The notes beneath the pieces were generated by a model that was given only the letters and a program-made list of their open reading frames with translations, searched no databases and was not told the DNA's origin. From CADDZO01 sp035294145 (GTDB lineage: Bacteria > Chloroflexota > Dormibacteria > Dormibacterales > Dormibacteraceae): 24,095 nt of DNA. Shown here piece after piece: positions 13,670 to 24,002 of this stretch (its first letter is position 1; each line of letters opens with the position of its first letter). The stretch spans positions 1 to 24,095 of the forward strand of contig DATGLL010000217.1 of NCBI GenBank assembly GCA_035294145.1, read 5' to 3'. The translations under genes were made by a program, and so were the position numbers.

Positions 13670-14672
13670 TGCCACTCCCCTCCTGGCCTGTCTCGGGCAC
13701 GGGGGCCTCACCTTGCCCCCCCGCCGGCGGGGCCACACCCCTGTCGCCCGGCGCCGCGCCACCCCGCTCGTCCGACGGAAGCGCGCGATCGCGGGTTGCT
13801 TCCGAATGGGAACCTTGGGCATGCGATCCACCCGTCCCCTGGCGGCCATGCTGGCCTCGGGGCTGCCCGGCCCCGCCCTGGCCACCACGACTGCCCCGAC
13901 GTCGACGACGCTGACCGCCGGGCTGCTGTCCCTGCCCGGCCCCCTGGCCAGCGGCGGTCGATTCGGCTCGCCCCCCCGGCAGCGCCGTCTGCTCCCCGGT
14001 GGTCACCTCGGCCGTTGGCTCCGTGGCCTGCTCGACCCGCCGCGGCGAGACGTCGCCACGGTAGATCCACACCTTGACGCCGATGACCCCGAACGTTGTT
14101 TTCGCGGTCGCCTGACCGAACTGGATGTCGGCCCGCAGGGTGTGAAGCGGCACCCGCCCCTCGCGATCCCACTCGCGTCGGGCCATCTCGGCCCCACGGA
14201 GACGGCCACTGAGCTCGATCCGAACCCCCTTGGCGCCAGCCCGCATCGTACGCAGGATCGACTGCTTCATCGCTCGCCGATGGCTGATCCGCCGTTCCAA
14301 CTGGGACGCAATGTTCTCAGCCACCAGCTGGGCATCGAGCTCAGGTTGCTTGATCTCCTGAATCGAGAGGCGAACCCGATTGCCGAACTGCTTCTCAAGG
14401 TCCTCGCGCAGCTGGTCGACAGACGCCCCTCCCTTGCCGATCACGATCCCCGGCTTGGCGGTATGGATAGTGATGGTCATCTGGGCGTTGGACGACCGCT
14501 CGGTCTCGATCCGAGCAATCCCCGCGTTGCGCAGGCGCGTAGCGATCAAGCGCCGCATCTCAAGGTCTTCGTGGAGGAGCTTGGTGTAGTCCTTGCCGCT
14601 GGCGAACCAGTTCGCCTCCCAGCCCCGGTAGATCCCGAGTCGAAACGCGTTCGGGTGGACCTTGTGACCCAA
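13656..14672 (-). CDS. rpsC: 30S ribosomal protein S3 with a 128-residue Gly/Arg/Gln-rich tail
   Basis: Residues 1-210 are a full S3. It opens MGHKVHPNAFRLGIYRGWEA, contains the KH domain loop IGKGG (78-82) with KPGIVIGKGGASVDQL, and the C-terminal domain with AKGVRIELSGRLRGAEMARR and VKVWIYRGDV. S3 forms the mRNA entry tunnel and is part of the ribosomal helicase. Usual length is 210-280; this one is 338. The tail (211-338) has RG/RGG repeats around QRRRRRGSRGGQGG and many Gln, Gly and His, ending in an acidic stretch. The start is TTG at 14672, five bases after the rplV stop region, with a GGGGGA upstream. The tail stays in frame to a TAA that overlaps rplP. Confidence 0.95.
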   Translation of the reverse strand: MGHKVHPNAFRLGIYRGWEANWFASGKDYTKLLHEDLEMRRLIATRLRNAGIARIETERSSNAQMTITIHTAKPGIVIGKGGASVDQLREDLEKQFGNRVRLSIQEIKQPELDAQLVAENIASQLERRISHRRAMKQSILRTMRAGAKGVRIELSGRLRGAEMARREWDREGRVPLHTLRADIQFGQATAKTTFGVIGVKVWIYRGDVSPRRVEQATEPTAEVTTGEQTALPGGRAESTAAGQGAGQGQQPGGQRRRRRGSRGGQGGAGQPRGQHGRQGTGGSHAQGSHSEATRDRALPSDERGGAAPGDRGVAPPAGGQGEAPVPETGQEGSGNAPA

Positions 14673-14676
14673 TGGA

Positions 14677-15144
14677 CTATTCCCCCTCGCCGGCCTCGCC
14701 TGACGCCTCGGGCAGCGCAGGCGCTTCCCTCTCCACCACCGGAGCCTCCGCTCGTCTCGCCGACGGGCGGCGTCGCCCCTGTCGACCATCGGCTGGCTCC
14801 GGACGCTCCTCGACCACGACCGTGATGTGACAGGTGCGATGGAAGTACCGATGCGCCATCCCCCGGCTCACCGGCCGGATTCGTTTCATGATCGGCCCGG
14901 GATCGACCACGACTTGCTTCACCCAGAGCCGATCCCGGGAGAGATCCCAGTTGTGCTCCGCATTGGCCGCAGCCGAGCGAATCACCTTGGCCAGGTCACG
15001 GGCCGCATGCTTGGGGGAGAACTGGAGCTGGGCGAGCGCGTCGGAGACACGCAGGCCGCGTACCAGGCCGGCGACCAACCGTACCTTTCGAGGCGACCGC
15101 CTGACGTACCGGGCTCGAGCGAAAGGCTCAGCGGGACGGCTCAT
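14677..15144 (-). CDS. rplV: 50S ribosomal protein L22 with a C-terminal extension
   Basis: The product has 155 residues against the usual 110-120. L22 lines the nascent-peptide tunnel with its beta hairpin. The core runs to about residue 113: ARYVRRSPRKVRLVAGLVRG, SPKHAARDLAKVIRSAAANAEHN (in part), VVVDPGPIMKRIRPVSRGMAHR and RTCHITVVVEE. The hairpin tip RIRPVSRGMAHRY, where macrolide-resistance changes can arise, looks normal. The remaining ~42 residues are charged and Pro/Ala/Glu-rich. The ATG at 15144 overlaps the rpsS stop as ATGA. Confidence 0.96.
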   Translation of the reverse strand: MSRPAEPFARARYVRRSPRKVRLVAGLVRGLRVSDALAQLQFSPKHAARDLAKVIRSAAANAEHNWDLSRDRLWVKQVVVDPGPIMKRIRPVSRGMAHRYFHRTCHITVVVEERPEPADGRQGRRRPSARRAEAPVVEREAPALPEASGEAGEGE

Positions 15145-15425
15145 CTGACCCGGCTCCCCCGCTCGGTTTTTCCACCATGACCACGGAAATGGCGGGTGGG
15201 GGCGAACTCACCGAGCCGATGGCCGACCATGTTCTCGGTAATGAACACCGGCACGTGCTTGCGGCCATCATGCACCGCCACGGTGTGGCCAACCATCTCC
15301 GGGAAGATGGTCGAGGCTCGGGCCCAGGTACGTATCACCCGCTTCTCGTGGGTAGCGTTCAACCGGGCGATCTTCTCGGCCAGCTTCGGATCGATGTACG
15401 GACCCTTCTTCAGCGACCTCGACAT
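15141..15425 (-). CDS. rpsS: 30S ribosomal protein S19
   Basis: The 94-residue protein is in the 30S head and bridges to the 50S subunit with S13. It begins MSRSLKKGPYIDPKLAEKIA and holds RVIRTWARASTIFPEMVGHT, AVHDGRKHVPVFITENMVGHRLGEFAPTR (in part) and FRGHGGKTERGSRVR at the end. Length is normal. It lies 20 nt after rplB, with the ATG at 15425. Confidence 0.97.
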   Translation of the reverse strand: MSRSLKKGPYIDPKLAEKIARLNATHEKRVIRTWARASTIFPEMVGHTVAVHDGRKHVPVFITENMVGHRLGEFAPTRHFRGHGGKTERGSRVR

Positions 15426-15445
15426 CGCCTACTCCTCATCCTCGC

Positions 15446-16279
15446 TCACTGCTTTCGCTCCGGACGACGGATGATGAACCTGTTGGAGGCCTTCTTCGGC
15501 TTGCGCGTGCGCAGGCCGAGCGCAGGCTTGCCCCAGGGCGTCTTCGGGTTGCCGCCCGGCCCCGTCTTGCCCTCACCGCCGCCGTGCGGGTGATCGTTCG
15601 GGTTCATCGTGGAACCACGCACCGCTGGGCGCCGGCCGAGCCAACGTGAGCGACCGGCTTTGCCCCCAGACTCATTCTCATGCTCCAGGTTCCCGACCTG
15701 TCCGATCGTTGCCATGCAGCGAATGTGGATACGGCGCAGCTCGCCAGAAGGCATGCGCACCACCGCGTAGTTGCCCTCCTTGGCAAGGAGCTGCGCCGAC
15801 GCTCCTGCCGAGCGGACAAGCTGCCCCCCTCGCCCCAGCGTCAGCTCGATGTTGTGGATGGTCGAGCCGACCGGGATCCTGGCCAGGGGCAAAGCGTTGC
15901 CGACTCGGATGGGCGCCTCCGGGCCGCTCATCAACCGATCGCCCACCTTGAGCCCGAGGGGGGCGAGGATGTACCGCTTCTCCCCATCTCGGTAGGAGAC
16001 CAGCGCGATGCGCGCAGTACGATTCGGATCGTACTCGATGCTGGTCACCGTGCCCGGCACACCGAACTTGTCACGCTTGAAGTCGATCTTGCGATAAATA
16101 CGCCGCCCGCCACCGCCACGGTGACGCACCGTGATCCGTCCCTGATTGTTGCGACCGGCTCGCCGGGGCAGCTTCTCCAGCAGGCTCTTCTCCGGCTTCG
16201 AGCGCGTGATCTCCTCGAAGCTGGGCGTGGCCATGAAGCGGCGCCCTGGGCTGGTCGGCTTGTATTTGCGAACTGGCAT
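15446..16279 (-). CDS. rplB: 50S ribosomal protein L2
   Basis: The 277-residue protein is a primary 23S rRNA binder beside the peptidyl-transferase centre and is required for subunit joining. The start MPVRKYKPTSPGRRFMATPS, the KIDFKRDKFGVPGTVTSIEY block and the conserved C-terminal NPNDHPHGGGEGKTGPGG are all present; the functionally important His lies at about 230. The ATG at 16279 is preceded by GGAGG at eight bases, one base after the rplW stop. Length matches the family exactly. Confidence 0.98.
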   Translation of the reverse strand: MPVRKYKPTSPGRRFMATPSFEEITRSKPEKSLLEKLPRRAGRNNQGRITVRHRGGGGRRIYRKIDFKRDKFGVPGTVTSIEYDPNRTARIALVSYRDGEKRYILAPLGLKVGDRLMSGPEAPIRVGNALPLARIPVGSTIHNIELTLGRGGQLVRSAGASAQLLAKEGNYAVVRMPSGELRRIHIRCMATIGQVGNLEHENESGGKAGRSRWLGRRPAVRGSTMNPNDHPHGGGEGKTGPGGNPKTPWGKPALGLRTRKPKKASNRFIIRRPERKQ

Positions 16280-16280
16280 C

Positions 16281-16586
16281 CTACACCCCTCCGAACAGCC
16301 CTTCCAGCTTGCCGGCGGACAACGTCACAATGGCTTTCTTCCAGTCTGGGGTCCGCCGTACAGTCCGCCCACGGCCGACACGCCGAACCTTGCCACGAAC
16401 CCGAACCGTGTTCACACTGGCCACCTTCACCCCTTGAGCCTTGTAATGCTCCTCCAGCGCCCTGGCGATCTCTGGCTTGGTGGCATCGCTCGCTACCCGG
16501 AAGGTGTAGCGACCCTGCTGAAAGAGGGCATAGGAACGCTCGGTGATGACGGGCCCGAGGACGACCTCGGCCGGTGACCGACTCAT
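16281..16586 (-). CDS. rplW: 50S ribosomal protein L23
   Basis: The product has 101 residues. L23 is at the tunnel exit and docks trigger factor and signal recognition particle. It contains VVLGPVITERSYALFQQGRY, TFRVASDATKPEIARALEEH and the loop KVRRVGRGRTVRRTPDWKKA. The ATG at 16586 overlaps the rplD stop as ATGA. Length is standard. Confidence 0.96.
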   Translation of the reverse strand: MSRSPAEVVLGPVITERSYALFQQGRYTFRVASDATKPEIARALEEHYKAQGVKVASVNTVRVRGKVRRVGRGRTVRRTPDWKKAIVTLSAGKLEGLFGGV

Positions 16587-17362
16587 CTCTCCACCTCGTC
16601 AGGGCTTCCCATCGGACTTGTGCCGGACTCGCCATCAGCCTCCCCCACCCGGGCACGGGCAGGAGCCGGAGCAAAGACTTCCGCGATCACCCCCACCGCG
16701 TCATTGGCGATCAACAGCTGCTCGTGGGTGAAGATGTCGTGCAGATTCAGGTTGTAGGCCAGGATCGGCTTGGCCCAGGGCAGGTTGCTCATCGAGCGAG
16801 CGACCACGTCGTTAGGAGCAGGGAGGACCACCAGCGCAGAGCGCTCCACCCCGACCCGACGGAGGAACTCGACCATGGCCTTGGTCCGCGGCTCCTCCAG
16901 AGCGAAGCCATCGAGCACCGCGACCTTGCCCTCGGCGAGCTTCACGCTCAACGCCGACCGCACCGCCAGTCGGCGCATTTTTCGGGGCATCCGTTGACGA
17001 TAGCTGCGTGGATGCGGTCCGAACACGGTGGCGCCCCCGACCATCGACGGCTCGCGGATCGAGCCGTGTCGGGCTCGGCCAGTGCCCTTCTGGCGGTAGG
17101 GCTTGGCCCCACCACCGCGCACCGTGGCACGGGTCTTGGTGGAGGCCGTCCCCTGGCGCGCATTGGCGAGCTGCCGGACCAGGGCCTGGTGCATCACGGC
17201 CATGTTCGGCCGCTGCGCGAACACCGAGGCGGGCAGGTCCACCTCCCCGACACGCTCGCCATTGACGTCATAGCGAGGGACGGCGAGCTGGGACGGGTCC
17301 ACCTCCCCAACGGTCGGCTCGGATGCGATCTCCACGGTTCTCGTCTTCGCCATCGTCCTCAC
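16583..17362 (-). CDS. rplD: 50S ribosomal protein L4
   Basis: The 259-residue form starts at GTG 17362, overlapping the rplC stop as GTGA; an ATG at 17353 (giving MAKTRTVEIA) is equally possible. L4 has a globular domain on the solvent side and a long loop in the exit tunnel. Core motifs are MAVMHQALVRQLANARQGTA, STKTRATVRGGGAKPYRQKG, TGRARHGSIREPSMVGGATVFGPHPR (in part) and the loop residues before KMRRLAVRSALS. About 25 residues precede the usual VPRYDVNGERVGEVDL start, and a C-terminal acidic tail of about 25 residues follows. In E. coli L4 represses the S10 operon; no obvious L4-type leader is visible upstream of rpsJ. Confidence 0.95.
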   Translation of the reverse strand: MRTMAKTRTVEIASEPTVGEVDPSQLAVPRYDVNGERVGEVDLPASVFAQRPNMAVMHQALVRQLANARQGTASTKTRATVRGGGAKPYRQKGTGRARHGSIREPSMVGGATVFGPHPRSYRQRMPRKMRRLAVRSALSVKLAEGKVAVLDGFALEEPRTKAMVEFLRRVGVERSALVVLPAPNDVVARSMSNLPWAKPILAYNLNLHDIFTHEQLLIANDAVGVIAEVFAPAPARARVGEADGESGTSPMGSPDEVER

Positions 17363-17994
17363 TGCTTCTTCGTTCGCTGTTTGACGGAACCGCGCACCAT
17401 GACGATCCCACCCTTTGGGCCGGGCACACTACCATGCACCAGCAAGAGGTTGCGCTGGGGATCCACACGCAGGACTCGGAGCCCCTGCACAGTGGCGCGC
17501 ACGTGGCCCATGTGGCCAGCCATGCGCAGGCCCTTGAACACGCGAGCGGCGTCGGTCGCTCCGATCGAACCTGGCTTGCGGACGTTCATCGATCCATGGG
17601 TCTCCGGCCCGCGGCCGAACCCGTGACGTCGCACCATGCCCTGGAACCCCTTGCCCTTCGAGGTGCCGGTCACGTCCACCAGCTCACCTTCACTGAAGAT
17701 CTCGCAGGTCAACTCCTGACCGGGCTCCACCCCCTCGTAGTCACGGATCTCAGCGATCCGCCGAGCTGGCGCCTGCCCGGCCTTGCGGAACTCGCCCAGC
17801 CGGGGCTTGTTCAGGCGCTTAGCGTCGACGGGGCCGAAAGCGAGCCGGGCGGCCCGGTAACCGTCACGCTCCGGCGTGCGCAGGTCAAGCACCCGACAGG
17901 GGCCAGCCTCAAGGACCGTGACGGCCGCCACCGTGCCGTCTGGGTTGAAGACCTGGGTCATGCCCAACTTGCGGGCCAGCAGTCCCTTCGCCAT
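17359..17994 (-). CDS. rplC: 50S ribosomal protein L3
   Basis: The 211-residue protein is an assembly initiator near the peptidyl-transferase centre. It begins MAKGLLARKLGMTQVFNPDG, and its core has VDVTGTSKGKGFQGMVRRHG, RGPETHGSMNVRKPGSIGAT and FKGLRMAGHMGHVRATVQGL. The motif around GFQGMVRRH carries the Gln that PrmB methylates in enterobacteria. The ATG at 17994 is three bases after the rpsJ stop. Full length for the family. Confidence 0.97.
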   Translation of the reverse strand: MAKGLLARKLGMTQVFNPDGTVAAVTVLEAGPCRVLDLRTPERDGYRAARLAFGPVDAKRLNKPRLGEFRKAGQAPARRIAEIRDYEGVEPGQELTCEIFSEGELVDVTGTSKGKGFQGMVRRHGFGRGPETHGSMNVRKPGSIGATDAARVFKGLRMAGHMGHVRATVQGLRVLRVDPQRNLLLVHGSVPGPKGGIVMVRGSVKQRTKKQ

Positions 17995-17997
17995 GGC

Positions 17998-18303
17998 CTA
18001 CAGCTTGATCTCGATGGAGACACCGGCAGGGAGGTTGAGCCGCATCAGCGAATCCACCACACGGGGATTGGGATCCAGGATGTCCACGATGCGCTTGTGG
18101 GTGCGCATCTCGAACTGTTCCCGAGAGTCCTTGTCGATGAACGGTGATCGAATGACCGTGTGCTTGCGGATCTCGGTGGGCAGGGGGATGGGGCCGGCCG
18201 TGCGCGCGTTGGCCCGCCGGGCGGTGTCCACGATCCTGTCCGCCGCCTGGTCCAGGACCTTGTGGTCGTAGGCCTTGAGCCGAATCCTGATTCTCTGCGC
18301 CAA
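17998..18303 (-). CDS. rpsJ: 30S ribosomal protein S10
   Basis: The 101-residue protein lies in the 30S head and, in other bacteria, also acts with NusB in antitermination. MAQRIRIRLKAYDHKVLDQA opens the fold; IPLPTEIRKHTVIRSPFIDK and REQFEMRTHKRIVDILDPNP are family signatures. The start is TTG at 18303, with AGGGGG seven bases upstream. It begins the S10 block only 34 nt after tuf, with no separate promoter evident, so it is probably cotranscribed with the str genes. Confidence 0.97.
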   Translation of the reverse strand: MAQRIRIRLKAYDHKVLDQAADRIVDTARRANARTAGPIPLPTEIRKHTVIRSPFIDKDSREQFEMRTHKRIVDILDPNPRVVDSLMRLNLPAGVSIEIKL

Positions 18304-18337
18304 CTGCCGGCCCCCTTTTTCCTGATGCTGTGAACCT

Positions 18338-19522
<1,185 letters not shown>

Positions 19523-19557
19523 TGCTGCCTCCTGCGTCTGACTGTGGCGTGGAGCCT

Positions 19558-21654
<2,097 letters not shown>

Positions 21655-21679
21655 TGCGATGTCCGTTGTGCCTCCGCGC

Positions 21680-22150
21680 TCAGTATCGGAAATGGCTGAA
21701 AGCTTTGTTTGATTCCGCCATCCGATGGGTTTCTTCCTTGCGCCGTACCGCGCCACCGGTGTTGTTGGCCGCGTCCACTAGCTCCGCGGCGAGCTTCTCA
21801 GCCATGCTCTTGCCGTTCCGCTGCCGGGCGAAACGGACGATCCACCGCCGCGCCAAGGCCAGACGGCGATCGGGCCGGATCTCGACCGGCACCTGATAGG
21901 TAGCGCCACCGACCCTTCGTGGCTTGACCTCAAGCACCGGGGTGGCATTTCGCAATGCCTGCTCAAACACCTCGAGCGGCTCCTTCCTGGCCATTCGTCC
22001 GGCGCGACGTAGGGCCTCATAGGTGATGCGCTCGGCCAGCGACTTCTTCCCATTGCGCATGACGATGTTGATGAACTTCCCCACCGACTCGGAGTTGTAG
22101 ACCGGGTCGGGCGCAATCGGACGCTTGACCGGACGGTAGCGACGCGGCAT
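21680..22150 (-). CDS. rpsG: 30S ribosomal protein S7
   Basis: The 156-residue protein nucleates the 30S head and contacts the E-site tRNA. It starts MPRRYRPVKRPIAPDPVYNS and includes KFINIVMRNGKKSLAERITY, GGATYQVPVEIRPDRRLALA and the C-terminal NNTGGAVRRKEETHRMAESN. Length is exactly typical. The ATG at 22150 follows the rpsL TAG with no gap (TAGATG). S7 regulates the str operon in E. coli from the rpsL-rpsG junction; here there is no intergenic space for such an element. Confidence 0.97.
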   Translation of the reverse strand: MPRRYRPVKRPIAPDPVYNSESVGKFINIVMRNGKKSLAERITYEALRRAGRMARKEPLEVFEQALRNATPVLEVKPRRVGGATYQVPVEIRPDRRLALARRWIVRFARQRNGKSMAEKLAAELVDAANNTGGAVRRKEETHRMAESNKAFSHFRY

Positions 22151-22528
22151 CTACCTGCCCTTCTCGCGCTTGGCGCCGTACTTGGAACGGCCCTGCTTCC
22201 GGTTCCTTGTCCCTGCGGTGTCCAGGGTCCCCCGGATGATGTGGTAGCGAACCCCAGGCAGATCCTTCACCCGGCCGCCCCGGATGAGGACGACGGAGTG
22301 CTCTTGCAAGTTGTGCCCGATGCCTGGGATGTAGGCGGTGACCTCGACCCCGGTGGTCAAACGTACACGCGCGACCTTCCGAAGGGCCGAGTTTGGCTTC
22401 TTCGGAGTGGTCGTATAGACGCGCACGCAGACCCCCCGGCGCTGGGGTGATCCCCTCAGCGCAGGGGACTTCGACTTCTTGACGACCGGCTTCCGGCCAA
22501 CGCGAATCAGCTGTTGGATGGTCGGCAA
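22151..22528 (-). CDS. rpsL: 30S ribosomal protein S12
   Basis: The 125-residue protein is at the decoding centre. The start is TTG 22528 (encoding MPTIQQLIRVGRKP), with AGGAG six bases upstream. A longer reading that adds MLEVPIHENPTQENP is unlike S12 and is rejected. The core TTTPKKPNSALRKVARVRL and GGRVKDLPGVRYH are standard. Lys43 and Lys88 (Lys42 and Lys87 in E. coli numbering), the sites of most streptomycin-resistance mutations, are the wild-type residues. It is the first gene of the cluster, with a leader of about 66 nt. Confidence 0.97.
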   Translation of the reverse strand: MPTIQQLIRVGRKPVVKKSKSPALRGSPQRRGVCVRVYTTTPKKPNSALRKVARVRLTTGVEVTAYIPGIGHNLQEHSVVLIRGGRVKDLPGVRYHIIRGTLDTAGTRNRKQGRSKYGAKREKGR

Positions 22529-22564
22529 CGGGTTCTCCTGAGTGGGGTTCTCGTGAATCGGCAC

Positions 22565-22590
22565 CTCCAGCAAGCCACGGCAAGCTGGAG
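22565..22590 (-). promoter_or_regulatory. hairpin in the rpsL 5' leader
   Basis: On the minus strand CTCCAGC (22590-22584) pairs perfectly with GCTGGAG (22571-22565). Inside, a symmetric UU/UU internal loop is followed by a further GC/GC pair and a CGUG tetraloop. It sits between the likely transcription start and the rpsL Shine-Dalgarno, about 30 nt upstream of it. It could protect the mRNA 5' end or be a binding site for a ribosomal protein regulator; the sequence alone does not decide. Confidence 0.55.
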
Positions 22591-22600
22591 TCGAAGGGTG

Positions 22601-22606
22601 AGTATA
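22601..22606 (-). promoter_or_regulatory. -10 element of the likely rpsL operon promoter
   Basis: The minus strand carries TATACT at 22606-22601, a near-consensus sigma70-type -10 box in otherwise GC-rich DNA. Start of transcription would be near 22594, just before the leader hairpin. A consensus -35 is not visible: the hexamer 17 nt upstream is GGCACG. The call rests on the -10 box and its place before rpsL. Confidence 0.5.
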
Positions 22607-23156
22607 CCCGAAGGCCGCACCCTCGTGCCCGTGCTACCGCCGCCTCGGCTCCCTCTCATCATGCCACGCCGCCGCCCCCCCGTGCCATGCCCCGGGTTGT
22701 CGGGTTTCGTCTGGAGTCGATCCACCGGGAGCGGTGGCAGAGGCTCGGCTGCGAGCGACGACGCAGGTGGGCAACGGGCCCGCGTTCCAAGGTGGCGATC
22801 CGGCCGGCCCAGAGGCCTCAGCGTAATGCCCCCATTCCTCAAAGCCGGTCGACAGAGCAGCGATGGAGGCGACGGGGGAGAAGGCGGACGGCCCCAGGCC
22901 CAGGGCCAGGCGCGGCCATCAAGTGATCACCTAGCCGGGCCAACCACCCGGCGATCCCGCTGACATCGACAGCGCCTCGGCCGGCGAGGAGGCGTGACCA
23001 GCCTCAGAGGGACGGGAGCTGATGGCTGGCAAGGTGGTCGAGGACGAGGGAGCGGTCGTGGTGAGGGGTGGCCACAGCCCCGACCCGGGCGCGAGAGCGA
23101 TGACCTCAGCACGGTCGCCCCAGCGTCCCCAAGCCATCCAGCTGTCCGCGTATCAC

Positions 23157-23174
23157 CTCCATTGCCGAATGGAG
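23157..23174. repeat. perfect 7-bp hairpin with tetraloop
   Basis: CTCCATT GCCG AATGGAG on the plus strand. It lies 27 nt downstream (leftward) of the terminator hairpin at 23201-23221, so the pair could act as a tandem terminator for leftward transcription. It has no T-tract of its own. Confidence 0.5.
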
Positions 23175-23189
23175 ACACGGGTGCCCGGA

Positions 23190-23221
23190 GCACGAAAAGA
23201 GGCGCCCCATTTCGGGGCGCC
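23190..23221 (-). terminator. intrinsic terminator, leftward
   Basis: On the minus strand GGCGCCCC (23221-23214), loop GAAAT and GGGGCGCC (23208-23201) form a perfect 8-bp GC stem, followed by TCTTTTC. This is a good intrinsic terminator for transcripts coming from the right. It implies a transcription unit upstream of the rpsL operon, and would insulate rpsL from read-through. No T-rich run follows on the plus strand. Confidence 0.65.
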
Positions 23222-23768
23222 CCTTCGGAGTGGAGGGACGAGAAGTCGTACGTGGTGGATGTCACCCGCTCAAGGGATCGCCCGCTGTCCATCCGGCGAG
23301 CCCTGCCATCTTCCCTTCGTCAACCCGATACGAAGGCCGGTCGGGGCCAGATCACCGCCGCTCCACGCCCGCCCGCGAGGACCGGCCGAGCGGCAGGACC
23401 GGGCGCGGGAACCACGATCCGCCGACCGCGACCGGAGGTGCCCGGAGCGGGTGGGGGGCGAAGCTTCCACGCCTTCCCGGCCTGACATCGGCACGAGCGA
23501 TCCGCTCCCAGGCACGCCACCGACGCTCGAAGGAGGAGGGGATGGTGGGCACGCCCGGGCCCGAGCCAGCCAGGCCGGAGGCGGGCTCGGCAGGGGATCG
23601 GCTCCGACCGCGTCGGCCCGGGGCAGATCCCCGGGTCCGGCACGGGTCCCCTCCTTGGCCGAGGCCAGGGCTGGGGAACGGTCGGCTACCGAGACCGCCT
23701 GCCTTCGACCGGCCTCCCCCGAAGGACCAGCGCGGGCGGTGGAGCCCTGGGATCGCCCGGCGGGCCTT

Positions 23769-23784
23769 GAGAGCTCGAGCTCTC
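23769..23784. repeat. 16-bp perfect palindrome
   Basis: GAGAGCTCGAGCTCTC is its own reverse complement with no spacer. As DNA it could be a site for a dimeric protein; as RNA a 6-bp stem with a small loop is possible. It lies in a stretch with no assignable gene. Confidence 0.5.
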
Positions 23785-23976
23785 GAGCCTCACCCGCCGA
23801 GCTGGCCGCGGAGGAGCGACCACGGCGCTCGATGGCCGCACCGAGCCAGCGCTTGGCTCGTCTCCACCACGACCACACCAAGCCAAGCCCCAGCGAGCGC
23901 GGGCAGCGGCAGCGCCACCGTCACCAGCTCCTGGAGCGAGACCTCGGTCGGGGCCAGGGGCTCTCCACCGAGGGGT

Positions 23977-24002
23977 CCCCATCGGAGCGAGCTCCGATGG
24001 GG
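23977..24002. repeat. 26-nt inverted repeat, 12-bp arms
   Basis: The arms CCCCATCGGAGC (23977-23988) and GCTCCGATGGGG (23991-24002) are perfect complements separated by GA. Flanking GGGG (23972-23975) and CCCC (24004-24007) can pair further past a small bulge. Neither side has a T-tract, so it is not a classic terminator. It may be an operator or a strong RNA hairpin of a transcription unit that starts or ends beyond the window. Confidence 0.6.

Noticed and set aside
16574..17626. 350-codon plus-strand frame across rplD and rplC
   Set aside because: Antisense of L4 and L3; composition is typical of a mirrored coding strand.
21655..21756. Longer fusA start giving 732 residues
   Set aside because: The extra 34 codons overlap rpsG and do not resemble EF-G; GTG 21654 gives the normal length.
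22931..23137. 68-codon leftward frame between the terminator and rpsL
   Set aside because: A GGAGG upstream is about 18 nt from the ATG, too far, and the product has no recognisable motif.
23270..23881. 203-codon leftward frame upstream of rpsL
   Set aside because: Starts at TTG without a ribosome site, and the product is Ser/Gly/Arg/Pro low complexity. Its closeness to the terminator is noted as a finding, but it is not strong enough to call a gene.
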